Shown one piece after another: positions 16,348-25,153 of a stretch of DNA of 57,972 nucleotides. Location of the stretch: assembly GCF_007830615.1 (NCBI RefSeq), contig NZ_VLLI01000020.1, forward strand, positions 1 through 57,972, written 5' to 3'. The notes under the pieces were generated by a model, which made no database searches, was not told where the DNA came from, and saw only the letters and a program-made list of their open reading frames with translations. Origin of the DNA: Mucilaginibacter frigoritolerans. GTDB taxonomy: Bacteria; Bacteroidota; Bacteroidia; Sphingobacteriales; Sphingobacteriaceae. Position 1 is the first letter of the stretch. The number at the start of each line of letters is the position of its first letter. A program made the position numbers and the translations under genes.

Positions 16348-16870
16348 AAGCCAATGATTTTTCTTTAATGGTTTCTCTTACTTTTTCCATGCATTTGTAT
16401 TTCTGCACCGTTGCAGAGCGGATGCCCGAGTAGCCAAACAGTTCTGCAATGATATTCACTGGCAGATTATCATAATAAAAGGCTTTCAGTATTTCCATGC
16501 ATCGGTGACCGGCCGTTTCCAGGTAATACATCAGTTTTGCAGAAGATGGTTGATGGTCGATAATTTCAACGGCATCGAAGCCAGCATCTAAATCTGTATG
16601 CAAAATATTTTCATTGAATTTTCTTACCCAAAGATGTTTGGCTATACCCAACAGATAAGCCTGCTCATTACTTTGAATGGTAATGGTGCCAATAGCTAGT
16701 TTTTCGTAGTAAATGACTAATGCATCCTGAAAAATGTCTTTTGCTTCATCAAAGGAGCCTCCCATTTTACTTACATATTTTGCCACTTTAGGGAAAGCTT
16801 TTTTATACATGCTTATAAAAAGCTGTTCCCTTTGTGCGGGTGTGCTGCCAAAATTGTTTTGCTGTGCCAT
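16328..16870 (-). CDS. ECF-type RNA polymerase sigma factor
   Basis: The protein has 180 residues. Region 2 is recognisable at ~14-75 (YKKAFPKVAKYVSKMGGSFDEAKDIFQDALVIYYEKL, then AYLLGIAKHLWVRKF). Region 4 is at ~120-170, with helix-turn-helix YDNLPVNIIAELFGYSGIRSATVQKYKCMEKVRE. It would redirect core polymerase to a small regulon, probably including its own operon. The next two genes (90-aa protein, ClpP) follow with overlap or 13 bp spacing. It lacks a membrane anti-sigma partner. Confidence 0.88.
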   Translation of the reverse strand: MAQQNNFGSTPAQREQLFISMYKKAFPKVAKYVSKMGGSFDEAKDIFQDALVIYYEKLAIGTITIQSNEQAYLLGIAKHLWVRKFNENILHTDLDAGFDAVEIIDHQPSSAKLMYYLETAGHRCMEILKAFYYDNLPVNIIAELFGYSGIRSATVQKYKCMEKVRETIKEKSLAYEDFIE

Positions 16871-16981
16871 AAAATCCGCTTTTTAATAACAAGTGCAAAT
16901 AATTAACAAACTATCACCCGGAAAATTGTTTTTAATTTTTTAAACTGATGATGATCCATCAGCAAAAAAAATTAAACGGGT

Positions 16982-17716
16982 TTATTCAATATCATATTGA
17001 GCTTTAATATTCTTAATGAGATGTGATGTATATTCAAGCTGATCTTCAAGCATTTCACCATAGTTTTTTACTGCTATTGACATCAACCAGCTTTGATTAT
17101 AAAAAGCATTAATCTTTTCCTTATCGGTAGTTATCAATACAGGAGTTGTTAGCGGATTTGATTTGAATTTGCTATACTCATTTAAATCAAAAACAGCACT
17201 TGCTGCATCGATTGATTTGGTTAGCGATGCATATAAATAATTCAATTGAATACCAGAGATGTTAATTCGTGATTCGTAGCCGGCAATACTATCGAGTACA
17301 TTTTGATTGCGTATTAACCTGTAACCACCGGCGTTACGTAGTTGGATCAACGTTGCATCGTCGTTTTTAAAAGGATGAAATTCAAATAGATACTTGTGCG
17401 TATACAGATACAATGAATCCTGAACTTTTATATCTGTCAATTTTTCTTTAGGAATAGTACGAAGACTGTCAATTCCTCTCTTCTGTTTCTTATTGTAATT
17501 AATAATGGTCTTTAAATTTGTGGTATCAATGGCAAGGTCTTTAATCATACCGGTTATATATTCTTTTTCTTTTGAATGGTCAGATATATGTTCGCGGATA
17601 TTTTCGGCAATAAAACCCATGGTGACTGCCAGAAATATCATTAAAAACTCTAATACATATTCTTTGAAATGTTTCTTTTTGCCGTGTGGCAATTCTGGGT
17701 GATGGTGCACTTCCAT
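16982..17716 (-). CDS. DUF6090-family membrane-anchored protein
   Basis: The protein has 244 residues. The start MEVHHHPELPHGKKKHFKEYVLEFLMIFLAVTMGFIAENIREH is the DUF6090 signature: a His-rich cytosolic end, one transmembrane helix (~24-40) and then a coiled region (HSKEKEYITGMIKDL). The rest is helical with LRNAGGYRLIRNQNVLDSI in the middle. Members are common in Bacteroidota and have no known function. It is separated from the sigma operon and the MFS gene by short gaps. Confidence 0.8.
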   Translation of the reverse strand: MEVHHHPELPHGKKKHFKEYVLEFLMIFLAVTMGFIAENIREHISDHSKEKEYITGMIKDLAIDTTNLKTIINYNKKQKRGIDSLRTIPKEKLTDIKVQDSLYLYTHKYLFEFHPFKNDDATLIQLRNAGGYRLIRNQNVLDSIAGYESRINISGIQLNYLYASLTKSIDAASAVFDLNEYSKFKSNPLTTPVLITTDKEKINAFYNQSWLMSIAVKNYGEMLEDQLEYTSHLIKNIKAQYDIE

Positions 17717-17755
17717 ATTATTTTTATGTTGAAGTTATAAAGTTAATATTTGAAT

Positions 17756-19135
17756 TTAATTTGCCTTTAAATATTTAAAGATCAATATGCCGCAGCATAT
17801 GATAGCTAATGGGGAGATAATAGCGCTCATGGTTATAGCATGTATAATTGCTGTTGCACCGCCATTGGCCATCGCTCCAAAAATGGCAACGCCCATGGCG
17901 CCCGAAGCTTGTCTGCTGGTATTTAATACTGCCGATGCCGTACCCGAAAGCGTTTTATCTACGCTTGATAGTACACCTGTGGTCATGGCTGGTACGGCAA
18001 GCCCAATACCCATTGGGATAGCTAGAAACGGAATAAATAATAGCCAGTAAGGCGTATTGGCCCCGGCTATGAATAAACCTGTAAAACCAATAGTCACAAT
18101 AGTTAAACCTGTGAGAATTGGAAAACGGATTCCGTATTTGCCGATCAGTTTGCCGCTTAATAAGTTTGATATAATAAAGCCTGCGGTGAGTGGTAAAAAG
18201 GCAAGCCCGGCATTTATAACCGAGTAATGCAGCACATTTTGCAGGTATAAGCTCAATATAAACACCGTACCATAATAGGTATTGTTCAAAATGGTACCCA
18301 TTAAAACCAGCACATTGAAGTTTGACGACTTGAAAAGACTCAAGGGCAAAATAGGAGACTTTGCCTTTTTTTCAACATGGATAAACCATAGCAGCATGAT
18401 TACGCTGAATATCAAACTGCCATATATTAAGGGATGTTTTATGCCATAGTCGTGCCACTCAATAATAGCACCGATAAGGGCTACAAGCGCCAGCATCCAT
18501 ATCAATTGCCCGGGAATATCAAAGCCACGGCCGAGCTGACGTTTGCTCCCTTTTAATTTGGTACTTAATATTATGCCTAACAGGCAAAGCGGCACGTTTA
18601 CAAAAAAGATCATCCGCCAGGTACTCAAGTGTATGAGCAGGCCACCCAAAATTGGTCCGGCAGCTATAGAAACCCCTCCGGCGGCGGTCCAGAAGCCCAC
18701 CGCACGTGCCCGTAATCCGTTATTATGGGCGTAGTTCTGATTCAGGATGGATAAAGAGCTGGGGATCATAACAGCTGAACCAATTCCCTGCAAAACTCTG
18801 AATAATATTAAACTGATCGGGTTCCATGATATGCCGCAGCACATGGATGCAATACCGAATATAATTAAGCCAATTTGGAAGATGCGTTTTGATCCCAGCA
18901 AGTCGCTCATTCCACCGGCAGAAAGCATCAGAGCTGCAAATGCAATGGTGTAGGCATCCACTATCCATTGCAAGGAGCTGATGCCGGTAGAAAATGATTT
19001 GGAGATTTGCGGTAAGGCGATATTAACGATAGATACATCCAGCTGCGATACTACAAAGCCAAGGCTGGTAACACCCACCACAAAACCAAAGGACAGTGGT
19101 TTGCCGGATGATAATTCATTAACTGAGTTTTTCAT
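17756..19135 (-). CDS. MFS drug/H+ antiporter, DHA2 (14-TM) family
   Basis: The protein has 459 residues with about 14 hydrophobic segments. The DHA2 signatures are visible: QLDVSIVNIALPQISKSF and WIVDAYTIAFAALMLSAG (TM1-2), SDLLGSKRIFQIGL (motif A region), RVLQGIGSAVMIPSSLSIL (motif B, with R) and GFWTAAGGVSIAAGPILGG (motif C). EmrB/QacA-type pumps export lipophilic drugs or dyes in exchange for protons. No adaptor (EmrA-type) or regulator gene is adjacent, so it may work alone. Substrate unknown. Confidence 0.9.
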   Translation of the reverse strand: MKNSVNELSSGKPLSFGFVVGVTSLGFVVSQLDVSIVNIALPQISKSFSTGISSLQWIVDAYTIAFAALMLSAGGMSDLLGSKRIFQIGLIIFGIASMCCGISWNPISLILFRVLQGIGSAVMIPSSLSILNQNYAHNNGLRARAVGFWTAAGGVSIAAGPILGGLLIHLSTWRMIFFVNVPLCLLGIILSTKLKGSKRQLGRGFDIPGQLIWMLALVALIGAIIEWHDYGIKHPLIYGSLIFSVIMLLWFIHVEKKAKSPILPLSLFKSSNFNVLVLMGTILNNTYYGTVFILSLYLQNVLHYSVINAGLAFLPLTAGFIISNLLSGKLIGKYGIRFPILTGLTIVTIGFTGLFIAGANTPYWLLFIPFLAIPMGIGLAVPAMTTGVLSSVDKTLSGTASAVLNTSRQASGAMGVAIFGAMANGGATAIIHAITMSAIISPLAIICCGILIFKYLKAN

Positions 19136-19427
19136 CTGATCATCTGCGTTTGTTGTACCCCAAACCCGGTAGTGGAAGCTCGAAAAAACAGGTAACGCAT
19201 TATTTGTTTATTCATCTTCAAAGCTATTAAAATTGGGGAAATGGTTTGTCCTTCTCCTTCTTTTTTAATGTAAAATTTCCTTATGAAAGTTCGGTGTTTG
19301 TGGTTATTCCAAATAGTTTACCGTCAAAATACAGCTGTTTACCGACGTATTTTGATAGGTCGCCATATTCTGTTATTCATTAACACTAGCGATTACTAAT
19401 TTTATATAAAAATTAAAAACCCGGTTT

Positions 19428-19802
19428 ATGAATAACGCTTTCCAACAAACTGTCAATCCTGATGATTATGTTAGCTCAACTATGGTTTTCGGGGAAATGA
19501 AGAAATTTATCTATTCAAAAAACTTTAGGGGTGGGTTTGTTACCAACGTTTTTGGCCGCACAGAGCTTGATTTTAGCCAGGCAGATATACATGGATCGGT
19601 AACGATTGATATTTCACAAACTTTTGGCGAAACAATTATTAAAGTGCCTGCAGATTGGTTTATTATTACGCATCATGCCGCAATTTTTGCCGAAGTAACT
19701 GATAAAAGAACTGATACCCTTATGGCTGATAACAAAGAGAAAGTTTTAATACTTAAAGGTTATTCGGCATTTGGGGCGGTTAGTATTTTAAACTGCGCCT
19801 GA
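19428..19802 (+). CDS. Soluble LiaF-C-terminal-like protein
   Basis: The protein has 124 residues. The core (FGEMKKFIYSKNFRGGFVTNVFGRTELDFSQADI, then GSVTIDISQTFGETIIKVPADW) matches the C-terminal beta-solenoid domain of LiaF-like cell-envelope stress proteins, which in Firmicutes restrain the LiaS kinase. The usual N-terminal membrane helices are missing, so this is a stand-alone cytosolic domain. No histidine kinase is nearby. Role unknown. Confidence 0.7.
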   Translation: MNNAFQQTVNPDDYVSSTMVFGEMKKFIYSKNFRGGFVTNVFGRTELDFSQADIHGSVTIDISQTFGETIIKVPADWFIITHHAAIFAEVTDKRTDTLMADNKEKVLILKGYSAFGAVSILNCA

Positions 19803-19935
19803 TAAACGGCTGCTTATATTTACTTTACCCAATTTTATTTGCTCATATATTGGCTATAAGCCGTTTAAAATCCTATTTTTAGCCCCTCAAAAATGGCGTT
19901 AAGTGTGCCGGTTTTTGATGTTAAAAAATAAGGGG

Positions 19936-21246
19936 ATGAAAGTTTTAAAATTTGGTGGTACATCGGTGGGCAGCCCTGAGCGGATGAAGAAACTGCTGGA
20001 TATTATTGACGCTGCTGAAAGGCAGATTGTGGTATTATCAGCAGTATCAGGTACAACAAATAGTTTGGTAGAGATAGGGCAGGCTTATCTATCGGGCGAT
20101 AAAAAAAAGGCGGCTGTTTTAATAGCAGCTTTAAAAGACAAGTACCAACTTTTTATAAAGGAACTTTTTGCCAAACCAGCATATTTGGAACAGGGTAAAG
20201 AAGTTATCGACTATCACTTCAACTTATTAAGTGGCTTTGCCAATGATCTTTTTACTTCAATTGAGGAAAAGGTGATTTTAGCACAGGGCGAGCTCTTATC
20301 TACCACTTTATACCATGTTTATCTTAAAGAAATAGGTATACCCTCGGTTTTATTAGCCGCGCTTGATTTTATGAAGATTGATGAGGATAATGAGCCGATA
20401 GTAGATTATATTACCAATCACATTACACCACTGCTTGATAAAGATCCGCACAATAACTTATTTATTACCCAGGGATACATTTGCCGCAATAGCTTTGGTG
20501 AAATTGACAACCTGCGCCGGGGAGGTAGTGACTATACTGCTTCGTTGATTGGGGCCGGTATCCGCAGTGAAGAAGTACAGATCTGGACCGATATTGACGG
20601 AATGCACAATAACGATCCGAGGATTGTGAAAGGTACACAGCCAATTGCCCGTCTTTCATTTGATGAAGCTGCCGAGCTGGCTTATTTTGGGGCCAAGATA
20701 CTGCATCCCCAAAGTGTGTTCCCTGCCCGGAAATATAAGATTCCTGTTCGTTTGCTGAATACGATGGATCCAAAAGCTAAGGGTACATTGATTACTAATA
20801 CAAGTGAGAAAGACCAGATAAAATCTATCGCGGCTAAAGATGGTATTACAGCTATCAAAATACAATCAAGCAGGATGCTGCTGGCTCATGGCTTTTTGCG
20901 CCGGGTGTTTGAGGTTTTTGAACGATACAAAACATCTATCGATATGATCACTACTTCAGAAGTGGCCGTGTCTTTAACTATTGATGATACTACTTACCTG
21001 AAGGAAATAGTCGAAGAACTAAATCGCCTGGGTTCGGTAGAGATTGATCAAAATCAAACCATTATTTGTGTGGTAGGTGATTTTGGTGCCGAAAAACACG
21101 GATACGCAGCCCGGGTGCTCGAAGCAGTAAAGCATATTCCGATCAGGATGATTTCCTATGGAGGCAGCGATCATAATATGTCCTTACTGGTTCAAACAAC
21201 TGATAAAACAGAAATTTTAAGAAGCTTACATAATAGACTGTTTTAG
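19936..21246 (+). CDS. lysC: Aspartate kinase (monofunctional)
   Basis: I choose ATG 19936, since MKVLKFGGTSVGSPERM is the conserved beginning of the kinase domain. The frame extends 11 codons further up, without homology-like sequence. The resulting 436 residues have KFGGTS, then GEIDNLRRGGSDYTASLIGAG (substrate binding) and C-terminal ACT domains from ~280 (IAAKDGITAIKIQSSRML..., SVEIDQNQTIICVVGDFG). It makes aspartyl phosphate, the first step to lysine/DAP, threonine and methionine. lysA follows after a palindromic repeat. Confidence 0.93.
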   Translation: MKVLKFGGTSVGSPERMKKLLDIIDAAERQIVVLSAVSGTTNSLVEIGQAYLSGDKKKAAVLIAALKDKYQLFIKELFAKPAYLEQGKEVIDYHFNLLSGFANDLFTSIEEKVILAQGELLSTTLYHVYLKEIGIPSVLLAALDFMKIDEDNEPIVDYITNHITPLLDKDPHNNLFITQGYICRNSFGEIDNLRRGGSDYTASLIGAGIRSEEVQIWTDIDGMHNNDPRIVKGTQPIARLSFDEAAELAYFGAKILHPQSVFPARKYKIPVRLLNTMDPKAKGTLITNTSEKDQIKSIAAKDGITAIKIQSSRMLLAHGFLRRVFEVFERYKTSIDMITTSEVAVSLTIDDTTYLKEIVEELNRLGSVEIDQNQTIICVVGDFGAEKHGYAARVLEAVKHIPIRMISYGGSDHNMSLLVQTTDKTEILRSLHNRLF

Positions 21247-21280
21247 ATTTCAGAATTAATAAATAGAAAAATTAAAAAGA

Positions 21281-21375
21281 AGCCCCACCTAAATCCTCAC
21301 CGGTAGGGAGGACTTAAAAAATGAACGCGGGCGAAGTCAAAAGTCTCCCCTACCGGGGGAGATTTAGAGGGGGCT
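21281..21375. repeat. Long palindromic intergenic repeat, copy 1
   Basis: A 35-nt left arm (21281-21315) pairs with the right arm (21341-21375) with few mismatches, around a ~25-nt loop containing gaacgcgggcgaag. It lies between lysC and lysA. The same element occurs at 42782-42925 in opposite orientation. Confidence 0.85.
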
Positions 21376-21408
21376 CTCAGGACACTAAATAAAAAATAAA
21401 TTAGACAA

Positions 21409-22563
21409 ATGTTCAACACAAACACCATAAACCGTTTTCAGCAATTAGACACGCCTTTTTATTATTATGACCTTGATGCTTTGCGTAAAACTTTAGAGGC
21501 TTGCCGCACCGCGGCATCCAAATATGGTTTTCACGTGCATTATGCCATGAAGGCTAATTTTAATCCAAAGGTGTTGGATATTATTCAGTCTTACGGCTTT
21601 GGCGCCGATTGTGTAAGTGGTAATGAGGTTAAAGCTGCTATTGAACATGGTTTTGGAAAAGATAAAGTGGTATTTGCCGGTGTAGGAAAATCTGACAGGG
21701 AAATAAACCTGGCTTTAGATGCCGACATTTTTTGCTTTAATGTTGAATCGGTACAGGAATTATATATTATCAATGATCTGGCGAAAGCCAAATATAAAAC
21801 AGCCAGTGTTGCTATCCGCATTAATCCCAATGTTGACGCACATACACACCATTTTATAACTACCGGCCTGGATGAAAATAAATTCGGCATTAACACCTGG
21901 CAGTTGCCTGATGTAATTAAGGCTTTAAAAGAATGCCCGAACCTTAAATTTTTAGGCATCCATTTTCATATCGGTTCGCAAATTACAGATATGGAGGTTT
22001 ACAAAAACCTTTGTACCCGTATTAATGAAATGCAGGATTGGTTTAATGACCATGGTTTTGAAATAAAAGTTTTAAATACAGGTGGTGGCCTGGGTGTTGA
22101 TTATTATAACCCTGATACCAATGGCATCAGCGATTTTGAAAGTTACTTTAAAGTATTCAGCCAGTTTTTAAATGTAAAGCCGGGTCAGGAGGTACACTTT
22201 GAGCTGGGCCGTGCACTGGTTGCGCAAAGTGCTTCTTTAATATCAAGGGTGTTATATGTTAAAAATGGGTTGAAGAAAAACTTCCTGGTGCTGGATGCCG
22301 GTATGACCGAACTGATTCGCCCTATGTTGTACCAGGCATATCATTTAATAGAGAATTTAAGCCAGACAGAAAGTGAAGAAACTGTTCACTACGATGTTGT
22401 TGGCCCGATATGCGAAAGCACAGATTGCTTCCAAAAAGATGTGGAGCTTCCGCAATCACACCGCGGCGATTTGTTCGCCATCCGCACCGCAGGTGCCTAT
22501 GGCGAGGTAATGGCTTCTGGATATAACTTAAGAGACATAGTAGGAAGCGTTTATTCGGAATAG
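21409..22563 (+). CDS. lysA: Diaminopimelate decarboxylase (fold-type III PLP enzyme)
   Basis: The protein has 384 residues. PLP-binding K48 is in HVHYAMKANFNP. Further family motifs are HIGSQI, NTGGGLGVDY, ELGRALVAQ, the active-site Cys stretch GPICESTDCF and the C-terminal GAYGEVMASGYNLRD. It converts meso-DAP to lysine in the cytoplasm. Being slightly shorter than E. coli LysA is usual for Bacteroidota. Its neighbour lysC feeds the same pathway. The related carboxynorspermidine decarboxylase is less likely given that pairing. Confidence 0.92.
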   Translation: MFNTNTINRFQQLDTPFYYYDLDALRKTLEACRTAASKYGFHVHYAMKANFNPKVLDIIQSYGFGADCVSGNEVKAAIEHGFGKDKVVFAGVGKSDREINLALDADIFCFNVESVQELYIINDLAKAKYKTASVAIRINPNVDAHTHHFITTGLDENKFGINTWQLPDVIKALKECPNLKFLGIHFHIGSQITDMEVYKNLCTRINEMQDWFNDHGFEIKVLNTGGGLGVDYYNPDTNGISDFESYFKVFSQFLNVKPGQEVHFELGRALVAQSASLISRVLYVKNGLKKNFLVLDAGMTELIRPMLYQAYHLIENLSQTESEETVHYDVVGPICESTDCFQKDVELPQSHRGDLFAIRTAGAYGEVMASGYNLRDIVGSVYSE

Positions 22564-22564
22564 G

Positions 22565-23332
22565 TTAAAACTTATAACCAAACCGGATAAAAAAGTTTTC
22601 GCCAGCTTCAACCGTGCCGAAAAAATCTTTTACCTTAATAAAGTAACTCACTTTAGGGAAAATGCTGTTGAACATTTTTTCTGTAGATGTTTGGTTCGTA
22701 AAGTAAGTGGTGTTTAATTCATTGTATCCCACTGTTGTACCCAGAAACAGGCGTATGCCATGCTGAAAACCAACATCATTTATGTTGTGAAAATATACTT
22801 CTGAGGTTAAACCGATGGTGAACAGGTTAGTTCTTGGATCAACAAAATAACCTGGTTTGGTATTTAAGTATTGCCGGTAATCAGCGTACGAGCCAAATTC
22901 ATGGCTATAAGCCATTTCCACACCTATGAATCTGAAATCGGTCCGGCCTGATGTAACAAAGGCATTGGCTGAAAATCGGCCGCCTACTGCTCCGAAAAAT
23001 TTGTCGCTAAAATAATTTGGCGCATTATGATTTGACTGATCGCTTTGATAGTCGCCAAAAACCCCGAAAGCACCATAAGCCAGGTTGAAATTATTAAAAA
23101 CATAACCCCGGCTCAGGTTAAATTGCCCGCTTACTAAAAAATCATTGTAATGTGTATTACTATTGGCGTATAAACCACCTGAAACATAATTGGCTGCTTT
23201 TGTAGTATCAAAAGAAGCAGGTTTGGGTTGATAGGCTATATCCTGGTGGTATAATGCCGGCTCGTATAAATGGGAGCAAGACGCAAATAATACAGCTATA
23301 AATAAAGTTAAACAGGTAAATTTTATATTCAT
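22565..23332 (-). CDS. Outer-membrane-type lipoprotein, unknown function
   Basis: The protein has 255 residues. The signal peptide ends in lipobox LFASC (Cys 19). The mature part alternates aromatic strands and turns (YVSGGLYANSNTHYNDFLVSGQFNLSRGY..., GAVGGRFSANAFVTSGRTDFRFIGVEMAYSHEFGS) and ends with ...GENFFIRFGYKF, a terminal Phe as in beta-barrels. It is probably an 8- to 10-stranded outer-membrane barrel or barrel-like lipoprotein. Its stop is 1 bp from that of lysA (convergent). Confidence 0.65.
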   Translation of the reverse strand: MNIKFTCLTLFIAVLFASCSHLYEPALYHQDIAYQPKPASFDTTKAANYVSGGLYANSNTHYNDFLVSGQFNLSRGYVFNNFNLAYGAFGVFGDYQSDQSNHNAPNYFSDKFFGAVGGRFSANAFVTSGRTDFRFIGVEMAYSHEFGSYADYRQYLNTKPGYFVDPRTNLFTIGLTSEVYFHNINDVGFQHGIRLFLGTTVGYNELNTTYFTNQTSTEKMFNSIFPKVSYFIKVKDFFGTVEAGENFFIRFGYKF

Positions 23333-23425
23333 AAGTTGATTTATATTGGCAATACAATATAGATAAATATTTGAGTAACAATTGATACTAATAACGGTCT
23401 TACTTTAGCCTTAATTATTAATACC

Positions 23426-24142
23426 ATGAAAAAAGCGATAATAGTTGGTGCTACATCCGGTATTGGCAGGCAATTGGCCATTATTTTGGAAGAAAACAAT
23501 TACCAGGTTGGCATTACCGGCAGGAGAGCAGAATTATTAGAAGAACTAAAAGCTTTGAAACCCGGTTGTTTTATTGCTTCAGCATTTGATGTAACTAATA
23601 TTCAACAAGTACCTTTTAAATTGAAAGAGCTCGCCGATCAATTAGGTGGACTTGATTTGCTGTTTATGAGTTCAGGTACCGGAAAAATTAACCCCACGTT
23701 GAAGCCTGATATAGAAAGATATACGAATGAAGTTAACGTTGCCGGCTTTACGGCTGTTGCCGATTGGGGCTTTAATTTTTTTCAGCGTCAGGCATTCGGC
23801 CATTTTGCGGCCATAACATCTATAGCCGGTACTCGCGGCAGCAGGCAGGCACCAGCTTATTTTGCATCGAAGGCTTATCAGATTAATTACCTTGAAGGTT
23901 TATCCCAAAAAGCGAAAAAGTTGAAATACCCCATTTACATTACCGATATAAGACCCGGATTTGTAGATACCGCCATGGCTGCAGGCGAAAATATGTTTTG
24001 GATGGCAACGGTTGAAAAAGCATCAAAACAGATTTTTGATGCCATCCAAAATAAAAAAGGGGTAGTTTATATTACCAAACGCTGGCGGCTGGTGGCTTTT
24101 ATCCTCCGCTTTTTGCCAAGGTTTTTATATAAACGGATGTAG
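23426..24142 (+). CDS. Short-chain dehydrogenase/reductase
   Basis: The protein has 238 residues. The nucleotide-binding motif GATSGIG is at 8-14, ITSIAG at ~130-135 gives the catalytic Ser, and Y145-x3-K149 (YFASK) completes the site. TGRR at 31-34 favours NADPH. The C-terminus carries a hydrophobic/basic stretch (RWRLVAFILRFLPRFLYKRM), which may bind membrane. Substrate unknown. It is convergent with the HAD gene, with 2 bp between the stops. Confidence 0.88.
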   Translation: MKKAIIVGATSGIGRQLAIILEENNYQVGITGRRAELLEELKALKPGCFIASAFDVTNIQQVPFKLKELADQLGGLDLLFMSSGTGKINPTLKPDIERYTNEVNVAGFTAVADWGFNFFQRQAFGHFAAITSIAGTRGSRQAPAYFASKAYQINYLEGLSQKAKKLKYPIYITDIRPGFVDTAMAAGENMFWMATVEKASKQIFDAIQNKKGVVYITKRWRLVAFILRFLPRFLYKRM

Positions 24143-24144
24143 GT

Positions 24145-24798
24145 TTAGCCAAGCAATCCCTTTATAAAATCATCGCCATAATTGTTGGTGAAATGGATCA
24201 CATTTTGCAGGTAAGCAAATTCTGCGGGTTCATGAGTAGTAGTTATCACCACCGCTTTCATCCCTGCGTTTGAAGCCGCTTCGGCACCTTTGGGTACATC
24301 TTCAAAAACAATACAATTTGCCGGATCAGCATTTAATAACTGTGCCGCTTTTAAAAATGTTTCGGGATGGGGCTTGCTTAAAACAACATCATCTGCACTT
24401 ACAATAGCAGTAAAATAATGCCTGATGTTAAGATTATCCAGCACAAAATCAATATTAAAAGGGATAGCTGCTGAACCAATTGCCATCGGGATACCTTGTT
24501 GATACGCATTTTCCAGAAAGTCATGCAGACCAGGTAAAAGCTCCAGATGGGGTAAAAACTCCTGCTGGTATTTCTTTTCTTTCTCTAAGGATAATTGATT
24601 CATTTCCTCCAGCGTGAAACGGTCAGGACCGAACATCCTTACCAACACTTCCGGATTTTTACCATACATCTGCGGTTTTACTTCATCCCAGCTAAAGCTA
24701 CCGCCTAACTCATTATTTAAAAGGTTTTGCCATGCTTTGGTATGATAGGTCATATCATTAATCATGGTACCGTTAAGATCAAAAATAAAGGCTTTCAT
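24145..24798 (-). CDS. HAD phosphatase, beta-phosphoglucomutase-like, DxN variant
   Basis: The protein has 217 residues. Motif I is FDLNGTMIND: nucleophile D7 is present, but the second Asp of DxD is N9. The helical cap is at ~16-85. Motif II is IGSAA, motif III is SKPHPETF and motif IV is CIVFEDVPKGAEAASNAGM. Family members act on sugar phosphates or phosphoglycolate. With Asn at +2 the general acid is lost, so activity may differ from a standard phosphatase or mutase. A -7 box (TACTTTTG, minus strand) is at 24846-24853. Confidence 0.85.
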   Translation of the reverse strand: MKAFIFDLNGTMINDMTYHTKAWQNLLNNELGGSFSWDEVKPQMYGKNPEVLVRMFGPDRFTLEEMNQLSLEKEKKYQQEFLPHLELLPGLHDFLENAYQQGIPMAIGSAAIPFNIDFVLDNLNIRHYFTAIVSADDVVLSKPHPETFLKAAQLLNADPANCIVFEDVPKGAEAASNAGMKAVVITTTHEPAEFAYLQNVIHFTNNYGDDFIKGLLG

Positions 24799-24845
24799 TC
24801 AATTATTAAAAAGTGCGTCCTGTTATAATAAAAGGCAATTTGCGG

Positions 24846-24853
24846 CAAAAGTA
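24846..24853 (-). promoter_or_regulatory. TAnnTTTG -7 box of the HAD gene
   Basis: Minus-strand TACTTTTG lies 47 bp upstream of the HAD start codon at 24798. Confidence 0.4.
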
Positions 24854-25038
24854 AAGTTTAAAAAATTCTTTTTGGTAATAAAACTGTAATGTGTTGTTTG
24901 CCGTAAATTAATCATATCCGGCTTGTAACAGTAATCGTTTTTTTTACCCTGCATCTACCTGCAAAATATTGAAAATGTGGCTAAAGGATTAACGGGCTTG
25001 TGATGGGGATGGATTGGTGAGATTTAATGCTGTTTAGC

Positions 25039-25072
25039 AAAGCCCGTTTAGCCACTGCTAAAGGGCTTTTTT
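25039..25072 (+). terminator. Orphan plus-strand terminator in a gene-free stretch
   Basis: The stem aaagccc/gggcttt (25039-25045 with 25063-25069) continues as tttagc/gctaaa around loop cact, followed by six T. No plus-strand ORF lies in the 24799-25153 stretch, where I see no other feature apart from the HAD promoter. It may end a small RNA. Confidence 0.6.
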
Positions 25073-25153
25073 ATGCTTTATACATTGATGTTATGAAGTC
25101 CGGGAGCAGGTTGAAAATACTGGTCAATCTCCCGAAATTCAAAAAAATAATCT

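Noticed and set aside
19136..19427. Regulator gene or riboswitch between the MFS pump and the LiaF-like gene
   Set aside because: No ORF, hairpin of note or clear -7 box for the pump could be found in this 292-bp gap.
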